Of a stretch of 7,089 nt of DNA, positions 1 to 6,621 are shown piece by piece. The notes beneath the pieces are model-generated. The model did no database searches. It saw only the letters and a list, made by a program, of their open reading frames with translations, and had not been told where the DNA came from. Position 1 is the first letter of the stretch; each line of letters starts with the position of its first letter. The stretch is taken from positions 1 to 7,089 of the forward strand of contig DMJL01000100.1 in NCBI GenBank assembly GCA_003451785.1, read 5' to 3'. The position numbers and the translations under genes are program-made. The DNA is from Bacteroidales bacterium. Its GTDB lineage: Bacteria > Bacteroidota > Bacteroidia > Bacteroidales > UBA7960.

Positions 1-87
1 CTGCAAGAAATTGGTTATCCCAACTTCAACCAAATCATAAAGGACTTTATTGCAAAAAGGGGATTGAAAAAAGATTTGGAGAAATAA
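1..87 (+). CDS. C-terminal end of an unidentified protein (5' truncated)
   Basis: The frame is open from the first base and gives 28 residues before TAA at 85-87. The visible peptide is basic and amphipathic, contains IGYPNFNQIIKDF and ends in lysine-rich KRGLKKDLEK. No Met is needed because the start lies outside the window. A strong intrinsic terminator begins 14 bases after the stop, which supports this being a true gene end. I do not recognise the family and assign no function. Its orientation matches pyrB, but the terminator suggests separate transcription. Confidence 0.65.
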   Translation: MQEIGYPNFNQIIKDFIAKRGLKKDLEK

Positions 88-100
88 TTGGTTTTTTATT

Positions 101-123
101 GGGGGCTTTGCCCCCTTTTTTTT
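101..123 (+). terminator. Intrinsic terminator after the upstream gene
   Basis: A 6-bp GC stem (GGGGGC, 101-106, and GCCCCC, 110-115) closes a TTT loop and is followed by eight T residues (116-123). This is a textbook Rho-independent terminator. It lies 57 bases before pyrB, so it most simply ends the upstream transcript. A role as a pyrB attenuator is possible, but no alternative antiterminator stem or pyrimidine-sensing leader is visible. Confidence 0.85.
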
Positions 124-179
124 GGGCAGGATTTTGTAATTTAATGTACCATTTTTAAAAACGAAAGGATGAACAAAGC

Positions 180-1088
180 ATGAAAAACAGAAGCTTAGTT
201 TCTATTAGCGACTTCACCAAAGAAGAGCAAATGCGGGTGTTGGAAGTTGCACAGGAGTTTGAAAAAAACCCAGTGCAAAACATCATGGAGGGTTTTGTTG
301 TGGCATCGTTGTTTTTTGAGCCATCGACACGCACCCGCCTCAGTTTTGAGAGTGCAGCAAATAGGTTGGGGGGCAGAGTAATCGGATTTTCGGAGGCAGG
401 CAGCACTTCGGTTAAAAAGGGGGAATCGCTTCGCGACACTATCCTTACCATTGCCAGTTATGCAGATTTGATTGTAATGCGCAACCCGGTAGAGGGAAGT
501 GCTCGATTTGCAAGCGAGATTAGCAATGTTCCCATCATAAATGCGGGCGATGGGGCAAACCAACATCCCACCCAAACCCTTCTCGATCTGTATAGTATCG
601 AAAAAACCCAAGGCACACTCGACAATCTACATGTAGCCTTCGTAGGCGACCTAAAATATGGTCGAACAGTGCATTCATTAGTAATAGCTTTGTGCAACTT
701 CAACACTACCTTCCATTTGGTATCGCCCACCGAACTCAAACTTCCCAGCTCGGTAAAAATGTTCATAAAAGAGAAAAATTTGGAATATCACCAATATACC
801 AACATGGAAGATATTTTGCCGGTTGCAGATGTGTTGTACATGACTCGCATACAACGCGAGAGGTTTAGCGATCCATTGGAATATGAAAGGATAAAGAACT
901 CCTACAACCTGCACAACGATATGCTCCAAGAAACCAAAGACAACCTGAAAGTGATGCACCCGCTACCTCGTGTAAATGAGATAGATGTGAATGTGGATGC
1001 CAACCCCAAAGCATATTACTTTGAGCAAGCCTTGAACGGTGTATTTGTGAGGCAGGCATTGATGGCTACGATTTTAGGATTGCGATAA
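180..1088 (+). CDS. pyrB: Aspartate carbamoyltransferase catalytic subunit
   Basis: This enzyme condenses carbamoyl phosphate with L-aspartate to N-carbamoyl-aspartate, the committed cytosolic step of de novo pyrimidine synthesis. The 302-residue length is normal for the family. The carbamoyl-phosphate loop FFEPSTRTRLSFESA (residues 45-59, STRTR at 49-53) is intact. So are the mobile loop with SVKKGESL (77-84), GDGANQHPTQ (123-132), the aspartate-domain motif GDLKYGRTVHSL (156-167), the MTRIQRERF segment with R223 (221-229), and HPLPR (260-264). The ATG at 180 starts the conserved N-terminus and is preceded by AAAGG at 164-168, about 11 bases upstream. A 4-codon mini-ORF (169-183) overlaps the start as ATGA. 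No clear promoter was found upstream. pyrI follows after 29 bases in the same direction, so the pair should form one transcript and one holoenzyme. Confidence 0.98.
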   Translation: MKNRSLVSISDFTKEEQMRVLEVAQEFEKNPVQNIMEGFVVASLFFEPSTRTRLSFESAANRLGGRVIGFSEAGSTSVKKGESLRDTILTIASYADLIVMRNPVEGSARFASEISNVPIINAGDGANQHPTQTLLDLYSIEKTQGTLDNLHVAFVGDLKYGRTVHSLVIALCNFNTTFHLVSPTELKLPSSVKMFIKEKNLEYHQYTNMEDILPVADVLYMTRIQRERFSDPLEYERIKNSYNLHNDMLQETKDNLKVMHPLPRVNEIDVNVDANPKAYYFEQALNGVFVRQALMATILGLR

Positions 1089-1117
1089 TTACAACCCATT
1101 AAAACAAAATTTCAAAC

Positions 1118-1579
1118 ATGAGCAAGATCATAAAAGAGTTGAAGGTTACTGCCATTGAAAATGGTACTGTTATAGACCATATTCCTGCTAATGTGGTTTT
1201 TAGGGTTATCAGAATACTTGGGCTTGAGAATTATGGCGATATGGTGCTATTTGCTACCAATCTCGAAAGCAAAAAGTACGGCAAGAAAGGAATCATTAAG
1301 GTTTCTAACAAATATTTCAAACCCGATGAATTGAACAAGATTGCCTTAGTAGCACCTAACGCTACCATCATTGAAATCAAAAACCATCAGGTGTCGAGTA
1401 AGAATGATGTGATGATTGGCGACGAGGTGATAGGCATCGTAAAATGCTTTAATCCCAACTGCGTAACAAACTTTGAACAAGTTGACACCCGATTTGCAGT
1501 GGTGGATAAAGAAGATTTGAAACTAAAATGCCATTTCTGCGAGAAGATTACCCGCAGAAACAGCATGGAGTTTATTTAA
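1118..1579 (+). CDS. pyrI: Aspartate carbamoyltransferase regulatory subunit
   Basis: PyrI is the non-catalytic chain of the dodecameric class B ATCase. In characterised enzymes it binds CTP/UTP and ATP and tunes PyrB allosterically. The 153-residue length matches the family. The N-terminal allosteric domain carries GTVIDHIPA (16-24), whose D20-H21 pair corresponds to the E. coli nucleotide-binding Asp-His. The C-terminal zinc domain has all four ligands spaced as in E. coli: C110-x4-C115-x22-C138-x2-C141. The ATG at 1118 begins a family-typical N-terminus, and the 29-base spacer after pyrB is A-rich with no Shine-Dalgarno. With both zinc and nucleotide sites intact, I infer a feedback-regulated holoenzyme rather than a bare PyrB trimer. 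Confidence 0.97.
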   Translation: MSKIIKELKVTAIENGTVIDHIPANVVFRVIRILGLENYGDMVLFATNLESKKYGKKGIIKVSNKYFKPDELNKIALVAPNATIIEIKNHQVSSKNDVMIGDEVIGIVKCFNPNCVTNFEQVDTRFAVVDKEDLKLKCHFCEKITRRNSMEFI

Positions 1580-1593
1580 TAAAACTGTAAATC

Positions 1594-1607
1594 CGCCTAA
1601 TTTGGCG
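1594..1607. terminator. Weak hairpin between convergent pyrI and the M28 peptidase gene
   Basis: CGCC (1594-1597) and GGCG (1604-1607) form a 4-bp stem with a 6-base loop, followed by TTT on the plus strand and close to A residues upstream. It sits between the pyrI stop and the stop of the convergent peptidase gene, where a shared bidirectional terminator is expected. The stem is short and the T-tract weak, so this is only a candidate. Confidence 0.35.
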
Positions 1608-1608
1608 T

Positions 1609-3291
1609 TTAAGGATTCACTGTGAGGATAATGGTTTCCTCTCCCCTTCTCACAGTAACGGTTGCTGTAGTTCCCGGTCTGAGTTGATTAAGTGCCCGCA
1701 TGTAGGATTGTATTTCGGTAACATCGATATTGTTGATACGCACTATCACATCGCCGTTTTGCATGCCAGCTCTTTGTGCAGCACGGTCGGGCATTACAGC
1801 AAGCACCCTAAGTCCGTTGCCTGTATAAACATGGTCGGGCATTACGCCCAGCGAAACGCCATCGCTACGCCTTCGTGCTGTATCGCCTTGCTGACTTCGG
1901 GCAAATACTAAGCGGCTTTGTCCGTCTAACTCTTTAATAATGTTTTTGGCAACATCCAGAATGTTTTCGGTGCCTTCGAAATTCACCTTATCGGGCGTAT
2001 CGCTTGGGCGATGGTAATCGTCGTGGATACCGGTGAAGAAAAACAATACTGGAATGCCTTTGAGATAAAAGGGGGCATGATCGGAGCCACCCAAGCCACC
2101 CGGACTTTTGCGAATTGTAAGCCCTTCGTGGTCAACCCCATCAATGATAGCATCCCATGAAGGCGAAGAACCAGTGCCTATAAGCGAAAGATTATTTTCT
2201 TTGGAGCGACCAATCATGTCGAGGTTGAACATATAGTTAATGCGAGAAATATCGTAGGCATCGCTCTCGGTAAAATACCTGCTACCTATGAGTCCCTTTT
2301 CCTCTACTCCGAAACCCATAAAAATGTAGTTGCTATTTTTCAATGGGCTGTTTACCAAGTATCTGGCCAACTCCAACATTCCGGCGGTGCCGCTTGCATT
2401 ATCATCGGCTCCAGGGTGCAAAGCCACCTCGCCGGGGTTTCGAGAGCCGGGGCCTCCAAAACCCAAATGGTCGAAATGGGCACCAATAAGCGCAGTTGTG
2501 GAAGCTCCATTGTCAATATATCCGGCCACATTTATACCTTTAAGCTCATCGCGATACAGATGGGTTGCAAGAGTTACTTTCCGATTGGGTCTTCTATTCA
2601 ATTCATTTGCCACATCTGCACCTGCAAAGACAACGGGAATATTTGCACGAGCTGCTGCTTGCCTAAGATTTATAGTAGGATTGTTAAAACCAGGCATGGT
2701 GTTGATAAAAATAACTCCTACTGCACCTTTTGCCACAGCCAATTCAATTCGATGCGCCAATGACTCACGAAAGCTCATATCTATCTTGCCATCCAATTCG
2801 CGTGGTAGAAAATACTCGATTACTACTATTCGGCCATCCACAGGGGGTGCATTTTTATAGTTTTCAAAACCCTCGATACCTTCCAGACCAAACGCAACAT
2901 TCACAGTGCGCGCTAACACGGTATCGTTGCCCGAGTTGGGCATTACATAAAAATCCTTGCCCGTTGCAAATGCCCTTCTACCGATTGCCAATTTGTTGCC
3001 ATTGCCAACCTTCAATTCGCTGTAGAATGGTACTGTTTGAAAGTACGAGCCATCATAAAAGGGCTTTAGACCTATCTCGGCCATACGGCGGGCCACAAAT
3101 TCTGCCGCAAGGCGTTCGCCTTCGGTACCCGACTCTCTTCCCTGCATGGCTGGTGCTGATAAATAAAAAACATCGTAGCGCAGCCGTTCAATTACTGCAC
3201 TATCAGAAAAATCCCACGGTGTTTGGGCATTCAAAAATAAAGAAACCAACAAAAAAGCAGTGCCAGCGAGAAACTTATGTAAAGCTTTCAT
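1609..3291 (-). CDS. Secreted M28-family zinc aminopeptidase with C-terminal PDZ domain
   Basis: This is a predicted exported metallopeptidase of 560 residues that removes N-terminal amino acids from peptides, outside the cytoplasm. I chose the ATG at 3291: the frame extends 9 codons further only to a TTG at 3318, whereas the ATG gives a clean signal peptide (MKALHKF, hydrophobic 8-20, likely cleavage after NAQ near 23). A PA-like insertion spans about 130-240. The M28 zinc site is complete: H272 and D274 in AHFDHLG, bridging D296 in GADDNASG, catalytic E330 and ligand E331 in GVEEKGLIGS, D358 in NLDMIGR, and H427 in DDYHRPSDTPDKV. A PDZ domain covers about 480-560 (GLRVLAVMPDRAAQRAGMQ, then GDVIVRINN). 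PDZ-bearing M28 peptidases are known in Bacteroidota. The substrate is unknown, and the gene seems monocistronic with its own promoter. Confidence 0.93.
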   Translation of the reverse strand: MKALHKFLAGTAFLLVSLFLNAQTPWDFSDSAVIERLRYDVFYLSAPAMQGRESGTEGERLAAEFVARRMAEIGLKPFYDGSYFQTVPFYSELKVGNGNKLAIGRRAFATGKDFYVMPNSGNDTVLARTVNVAFGLEGIEGFENYKNAPPVDGRIVVIEYFLPRELDGKIDMSFRESLAHRIELAVAKGAVGVIFINTMPGFNNPTINLRQAAARANIPVVFAGADVANELNRRPNRKVTLATHLYRDELKGINVAGYIDNGASTTALIGAHFDHLGFGGPGSRNPGEVALHPGADDNASGTAGMLELARYLVNSPLKNSNYIFMGFGVEEKGLIGSRYFTESDAYDISRINYMFNLDMIGRSKENNLSLIGTGSSPSWDAIIDGVDHEGLTIRKSPGGLGGSDHAPFYLKGIPVLFFFTGIHDDYHRPSDTPDKVNFEGTENILDVAKNIIKELDGQSRLVFARSQQGDTARRRSDGVSLGVMPDHVYTGNGLRVLAVMPDRAAQRAGMQNGDVIVRINNIDVTEIQSYMRALNQLRPGTTATVTVRRGEETIILTVNP

Positions 3292-3339
3292 AGAAATAGC
3301 ATTAGAAATGGATTGCAATAGGAATTATTGAGCGAGTTG

Positions 3340-3347
3340 CAAATTTA
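3340..3347 (-). promoter_or_regulatory. Candidate Bacteroidota -7 box for the M28 peptidase gene
   Basis: On the minus strand this reads TAAATTTG, an exact match to the Bacteroidota consensus TAnnTTTG. At the usual 19-base distance upstream (3367-3370) the strand reads GATG, only half matching the -33 consensus TTTG. A start about 7 bases downstream would give a leader of roughly 40 bases to the ATG at 3291. The match is to the motif only. Confidence 0.5.
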
Positions 3348-3423
3348 TGTTTTTTGGCGAGAATAACATCCACCAAACGCAAGGTTGAGCATTTAACAGA
3401 AAATTTAACGCAAAAAAACGACC

Positions 3424-3456
3424 ATTGCAAATCCCATGAAAAAACTTTTACCTTTA
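3424..3456 (+). promoter_or_regulatory. Candidate Bacteroidota promoter for the DUF819 gene
   Basis: ATTG at 3424-3427 (three of four bases of TTTG) is followed after 21 bases by TACCTTTA at 3449-3456 (one mismatch to TAnnTTTG). The spacing fits the Bacteroidota major sigma factor. Transcription would begin about 20 bases before the ATG at 3486. Both boxes are imperfect, so confidence is modest. Confidence 0.4.
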
Positions 3457-3485
3457 ATACGCCCAAAAACTTAAAATCATTCACT

Positions 3486-4736
3486 ATGGAAATGCTATTG
3501 TTAGTTTTGTTCTATCTCTTTACGCCCCTTTTCATTCTCTTTCTTACCAGGAGATATAAATTTGCCAATCAACTTGGCGCAGTAATTATTGCCTATGGGC
3601 TGGGTCTGATATTAGGAAATATTGGCTTGTTGCCTCCCAAGAGTGTTTTGCTTAATGAGTTGATGCTCACACAACCAGACATTACCATTGCCGAAATACA
3701 AGCTATGTTACAAAACAGCCAACTCCCCAATACCGATGTGTGGGCTTTTAGAATATACCAAGTACGCGATATGCTAATGACTATAGCCATTCTAATGGCA
3801 ATACCACTTCTGCTGTTTTCCACCAACATTAAACAATGGAAAAAAGTAGCCGGCAAAGACTTGGTTTCATTGTTATTGGGAGTAACTTCGGTTGTTACCA
3901 TGGTGGTTGCAGGTTTTTTTATTTTTCAAAATGCCAATATCCCGGAGCTTTACAAAGTAGCCGGAATGTTGATTGGTGTTTATACCGGAGGCACCCCCAA
4001 CTTGGCATCATTAAAACTTGCTTTGGATGTAAGCCCGGAAACTTACATTCTTACCCATACCTACGATTTGGTTATAGGTGCCTTATATTTGGCATTTCTG
4101 ATTTCTATAGGAAAGGTTTTGTTTAGAAAAATATTGCCACCATATCCGCATACAGGTGAAAACACTCAGGATATGGACTCCGACAAAAAAGAACCTTTTT
4201 TCAGTGTATTTCAGCCCAATTATCTGCTGCCATTACTAAAAGCAATTGGCATTGCTGTAGTGATTGCCGGTATAGGTGGGGCATTGAGCACCATCGTTCC
4301 TAAAAACATGGTAATGGCCACCGTAATTCTGGTAATAACCACATTGGCTATTCTTGTTTCGCTCATACCAAGTGTTAACAAAACAGAAAAGACTTTCGCC
4401 ACGGGCATGTACCTTATCTTGATATTTAGTATTGTGGTAGCATCTATGGCCGATCTGCGCAATATGGGCGAGATATCGGTTGGTTTATTAGGATACATTG
4501 CACTTGCGGTTTTTGGGTCATTGACTATGCACTTGATACTTAGCAAAATTTTTAAAATTAATGCCGATACCACCATCATAACCACCACCGCCCTCATCTG
4601 CTCACCACCGTTTGTTCCCGTAATAGCAGGAGCATTGGGCAACCGACAGATTGTGGTTACAGGTATTACCATTGGCATAATTGGCTACGCAATCGGTAAC
4701 TATCTGGGCGTAACCATCGCATTACTATTGCGGTAG
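3486..4736 (+). CDS. DUF819-family polytopic inner-membrane protein
   Basis: This 416-residue, highly hydrophobic protein has about ten predicted membrane segments, including residues 1-20, 28-48, 95-112, 126-147, 193-214, 251-271, 275-294, 307-321, 331-354 and 387-413. It resembles the DUF819 family (Bacillus YjcL-like), whose substrate is not established to my knowledge; a transport role is inferred from topology. Family-like signatures are GVYTGGTPNLAS (164-175) in the first half and CSPPFVPVIAGALGN (372-386) near the end. A charged cytoplasmic-type loop (222-237) separates the halves. The frame stays open upstream to a TTG at 3354, but those 44 codons are polar and unlike a signal or membrane segment, so the ATG at 3486, directly before the first helix, is preferred. 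ATG at 3492 is an alternative. Confidence 0.87.
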   Translation: MEMLLLVLFYLFTPLFILFLTRRYKFANQLGAVIIAYGLGLILGNIGLLPPKSVLLNELMLTQPDITIAEIQAMLQNSQLPNTDVWAFRIYQVRDMLMTIAILMAIPLLLFSTNIKQWKKVAGKDLVSLLLGVTSVVTMVVAGFFIFQNANIPELYKVAGMLIGVYTGGTPNLASLKLALDVSPETYILTHTYDLVIGALYLAFLISIGKVLFRKILPPYPHTGENTQDMDSDKKEPFFSVFQPNYLLPLLKAIGIAVVIAGIGGALSTIVPKNMVMATVILVITTLAILVSLIPSVNKTEKTFATGMYLILIFSIVVASMADLRNMGEISVGLLGYIALAVFGSLTMHLILSKIFKINADTTIITTTALICSPPFVPVIAGALGNRQIVVTGITIGIIGYAIGNYLGVTIALLLR

Positions 4737-4787
4737 AAAACACGCATGAATATGGTGTGATTCTTGATGTAAATAAGATGAAAAAAT

Positions 4788-4792
4788 GGAGG
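4788..4792 (+). promoter_or_regulatory. Shine-Dalgarno that decides the lipoprotein start
   Basis: GGAGG ends 8 bases before the ATG at 4801. The in-frame ATG at 4786 overlaps this site, so 4801 is the better start. This is the clearest Shine-Dalgarno in the window, where most starts lack one. Confidence 0.65.
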
Positions 4793-4800
4793 AAACATCC

Positions 4801-5442
4801 ATGAAAAAGCTTTTTAACACTCGAAAAATTGCAGCATTATCGATGGGTATCCTTACCCTATTTTTGCTAAACAGCTGTGTTTTGTTGTTGGTGGGAATGA
4901 CCCACCAAAATAATCGCGTGTTGGTGGAATCGGATAGGATAAGGAATATTGACAGAGTGCGGCTAAACCTGCATCACAACCGTAGCGTGGAAAGGCGAAC
5001 GCCATTAATCAGTGTGTCGCAACATTTTTTAAGGGAATTTAGAGGCGATGGTACAAATAACTTTATAGTGTATGAAACTTTGAGGCTATCCCAAAGGAGT
5101 TTTCCCGTGGAGCCATTCATTTTTTTTATGATAGACAATAGGCATTTCGAAATACCTGTGAGAGTTCTCACCGTTGATAGGATTCAAGAAACCACCCCAA
5201 CCACCGAAAGAGTACTTACTTCCGATTCCGTTTTTGTTAGGGTAGTTACCGGGGTGCATGAGTCGCTTTTCTGGGAGAGTCGGATCAGATATACCCTAAA
5301 CTCGCAAATTTTGAATGCTATCTTAGATGCATCAAGGCTACAGTTTAGGTATTACTCTGGCCCTTACATGATAACAACCCGACTAAGTGGCGGTGAATTG
5401 AGAAGACTCAAAAGAATGATTCGCACACTACCCGGTGTTTAA
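4801..5442 (+). CDS. Putative lipoprotein of unknown function
   Basis: The 213-residue product starts with a basic n-region (MKKLFNTRK) and a hydrophobic core ending in LLNSC, with C26 as the likely lipidated cysteine. Residues after C26 remain hydrophobic (VLLLVGM), unlike the acidic or polar export signal of surface-exposed Bacteroidota lipoproteins, so I infer a periplasm-facing anchor; a simple membrane anchor is the alternative. The mature part is Arg-rich, with alternating patterns suggesting beta strands (for example HFEIPVRVLTVDRI, 115-128) and a C-terminal helix-like GGELRRLKRMIRTL (197-210). I do not recognise a family. It starts 64 bases after the DUF819 stop and ends 9 bases before a LapA-like gene in the same direction, so those two at least are probably co-transcribed. 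Confidence 0.8.
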   Translation: MKKLFNTRKIAALSMGILTLFLLNSCVLLLVGMTHQNNRVLVESDRIRNIDRVRLNLHHNRSVERRTPLISVSQHFLREFRGDGTNNFIVYETLRLSQRSFPVEPFIFFMIDNRHFEIPVRVLTVDRIQETTPTTERVLTSDSVFVRVVTGVHESLFWESRIRYTLNSQILNAILDASRLQFRYYSGPYMITTRLSGGELRRLKRMIRTLPGV

Positions 5443-5451
5443 TTAAATCTT

Positions 5452-5706
5452 ATGCAAAACATGGAAATAATGGAAAAACCCAAAACCCAATACAGTAGGA
5501 TGTTTTATTTGTTGATGGCTATCGTGCTAATATTGACCGCAATATTCATAGGTCAAAACTGGCAACCCATTAAAATAAACCTTCTTGGCATAGAAATGAC
5601 AGGAAGAGCATTTCTGGTTTTTGCAGTGATATTTTCTTCCGGATTTTCCATAGGTTATTTCGCAAGAAGCATTAAAAAAAATGTTTCTAAGGAGAAATCC
5701 TTATGA
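5452..5706 (+). CDS. Small LapA/DUF1049-type two-helix membrane protein
   Basis: The 84-residue product has a polar N-terminus, a first membrane helix at about 17-35, a short linker with QNWQPIKINLLGIEMTGR (35-52), a second helix at about 53-70 ending in GFSIGYF, and a lysine-rich tail. The order helix, N-x-x-P-I/V linker, helix with glycine-rich end is that of the LapA domain (DUF1049) proteins. In gammaproteobacteria LapA is linked to lipopolysaccharide assembly; the role in Bacteroidota is not established here. Three possible ATGs exist (5452, 5461, 5470) and none has a clear Shine-Dalgarno; all keep both helices. It follows the lipoprotein gene by 9 bases. Confidence 0.78.
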   Translation: MQNMEIMEKPKTQYSRMFYLLMAIVLILTAIFIGQNWQPIKINLLGIEMTGRAFLVFAVIFSSGFSIGYFARSIKKNVSKEKSL

Positions 5707-5725
5707 TAGAATGGATATGTGATTG

Positions 5726-5747
5726 AAACATGCACCATGTTAATTTC
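5726..5747 (+). terminator. Hairpin downstream of the LapA-like gene
   Basis: AACATG (5727-5732) and CATGTT (5736-5741) form a perfect 6-bp stem with a 3-base CAC loop; outer bases GA (5725-5726) can extend it across a bulge to TC. It begins 19 bases after the stop codon at 5704-5706 and is followed by a weak T-rich stretch. It may end the lipoprotein and LapA-like transcript. The T-tract is too poor to call it a strong intrinsic terminator. Confidence 0.35.
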
Positions 5748-5945
5748 TATCGCATCATTCTTGTGCCAGCAGAAAGCACATCGCATTACTCTTTGCTAAG
5801 TATGGGCAACATTAGCAAGCAGGAATCCGGCGATGAGTATTTTCGCCCAGATTATTTGATTGGCACACTCGATGCTGGAGAGCCGACACGAACAAAATGC
5901 AGGGATTATAGTATTTTTAATGGAAAGTCAATTACTTATTTGTAA
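5730..5945 (+). other. Doubtful 71-codon reading frame in the gap before higB
   Basis: An ATG-started frame of 71 residues lies between the LapA-like gene and higB. The peptide is polar and protein-like (for example SKQESGDEYFRPDYLIGTL), but no family is recognised, there is no ribosome binding site, and the start codon falls inside a perfect hairpin. A stop-interrupted frame on the opposite strand over the same bases is equally protein-like (IIWAKILIAGFLLANVAHT, ending at 5796). I therefore treat this as possibly the remnant of an older element rather than an active gene. Confidence 0.22.
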
Positions 5946-5953
5946 AATTTGCT

Positions 5954-5961
5954 TATCTTTG
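5954..5961 (+). promoter_or_regulatory. Candidate -7 box of the higBA promoter
   Basis: TATCTTTG matches TAnnTTTG exactly and lies 22 bases before the higB ATG. No good TTTG -33 box exists at 19-21 bases upstream, so activity may be modest or assisted. Transcription would begin near 5968, inside the adjacent quasi-palindrome. Confidence 0.55.
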
Positions 5962-5963
5962 GC

Positions 5964-5977
5964 GTTAGCAACCTAAC
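5964..5977. promoter_or_regulatory. Operator candidate for HigA at the higBA start site
   Basis: GTTAG (5964-5968) and CTAAC (5973-5977) are inverted repeats around a 4-base centre. The element sits directly after the -7 box and over the expected transcription start. Antitoxins of the HigA type usually repress their own operon by binding palindromes at such positions. The assignment rests on position and symmetry only. Confidence 0.4.
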
Positions 5978-5983
5978 TAAAGA

Positions 5984-6259
5984 ATGATAATATCGTTTGG
6001 GACGAAAGAAACCGAGAGTATTTGGGTGGGTGAACGAGTGAAGAAATTACCATTGGAGATCCAAAAAATCGGCAGAAGAAAACTCAGAATGTTAAACAAT
6101 TCGCAGACTGTTGATGATTTGAGAATACCTTCTTCAAATAGACTTGAAAAGCTTAAAGGTAACGATTTTTATAGCATCAGAATAAATGACCAGTGGAGAA
6201 TCGTTTTTCGATGGGAAAACAACCAAAGTTACGATGTTGAGATTGTTGATTACCACTAA
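5984..6259 (+). CDS. higB: HigB-type mRNA endoribonuclease toxin
   Basis: HigB belongs to the RelE/ParE superfamily; characterised members cut mRNA on the translating ribosome and stop growth until neutralised by HigA. The 91-residue length is typical. The family core is intact: LEKLKGN (54-60), the strand motif SIRINDQWRIVFRW (64-77), and the C-terminal VEIVDYH (85-91), whose D89-Y90-H91 aligns with the catalytic tail of Proteus HigB. The Proteus active-site His of HPLKG is replaced here by the EKLKG form, which I believe is common in this subfamily. The ATG at 5984 lies 22 bases after a TATCTTTG promoter box and gives the expected N-terminus. The gene precedes its antitoxin, the reverse of most toxin-antitoxin operons but characteristic of higBA, and its stop codon abuts the next ATG. 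Confidence 0.93.
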   Translation: MIISFGTKETESIWVGERVKKLPLEIQKIGRRKLRMLNNSQTVDDLRIPSSNRLEKLKGNDFYSIRINDQWRIVFRWENNQSYDVEIVDYH

Positions 6260-6586
6260 ATGGGGAAATTTAAAATGAAAAGACTCGAAAACATACATCC
6301 GGGAGAAATCTTAATGGAAGAATTTCTGAAACCATTAGAAATTAGTGCGTATAGACTTTCAAAAGATACCGAGATACCTCAAACAAGGATTTCACAGATA
6401 CTTAAGGGAAAACGCAGAATTACCGCCGACACCGCCTTGAGATTAAGTTCCTATTTTGGGAACACCCCAAAATTTTGGCTTGGATTGCAAGATGATTACG
6501 ATATTGAAGAAGAAAACAACACACATTCAGAAATCTTTAATAGGATTCGCATGACAAGAAAAACCGCCCTACAACGAGCGGTATAA
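6260..6586 (+). CDS. higA: HigA-type antitoxin, Xre-family DNA-binding protein
   Basis: HigA neutralises HigB by direct binding and represses the higBA promoter. The 108-residue product opens with the hallmark NIHPGEILMEEFLKPL (11-26) and continues with a helix-turn-helix at about 28-67 (ISAYRLSKDTEIPQTRISQI, then GKRRITADTALRLSSYFG) and the family motif FWLGLQDDYDIE (72-83). The ATG at 6260 follows the higB TAA without a gap, which favours translational coupling. An in-frame ATG at 6275 (MKRLENIHPGEI) matches the usual family N-terminus and has GGGGAA 7 bases upstream, so it may be the true start; all conserved parts are kept either way. A C-terminal tail with many charged residues (83-108) looks complete. 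Confidence 0.93.
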   Translation: MGKFKMKRLENIHPGEILMEEFLKPLEISAYRLSKDTEIPQTRISQILKGKRRITADTALRLSSYFGNTPKFWLGLQDDYDIEEENNTHSEIFNRIRMTRKTALQRAV

Positions 6587-6621
6587 AAATCACCTATGTT
6601 GTGATAGTTCTAAAGCAGTTA

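Noticed and set aside
195..611. Minus-strand 138-codon reading frame inside pyrB
   Set aside because: It lies wholly opposite an intact, highly conserved pyrB, has no recognisable domain and no promoter, and is an antisense shadow.
2330..2860. Plus-strand 176-codon reading frame inside the M28 peptidase gene
   Set aside because: It overlaps the conserved zinc-site region read on the other strand and shows no family features; it is a shadow.
3292..3318. Nine-codon N-terminal extension of the M28 peptidase
   Set aside because: It begins at TTG and would put polar residues before a clean signal peptide that starts at the ATG at 3291.
3354..3485. Upstream extension of the DUF819 frame to a TTG at 3354
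   Set aside because: The 44 extra residues are polar and lie over the promoter region; the ATG at 3486 leads straight into the first membrane helix.
4220..4678. Minus-strand 152-codon reading frame inside the DUF819 gene
   Set aside because: Its Met, Ile and Thr-rich composition is the reverse reading of membrane-helix codons, with no independent signal.
5961..5980. Integron attC-like site before higB (GGCGTTAG and CTAAC)
   Set aside because: Only a short 5-bp inverted repeat is present, without the paired outer and inner boxes or a matching site after higA; an operator is the simpler reading.
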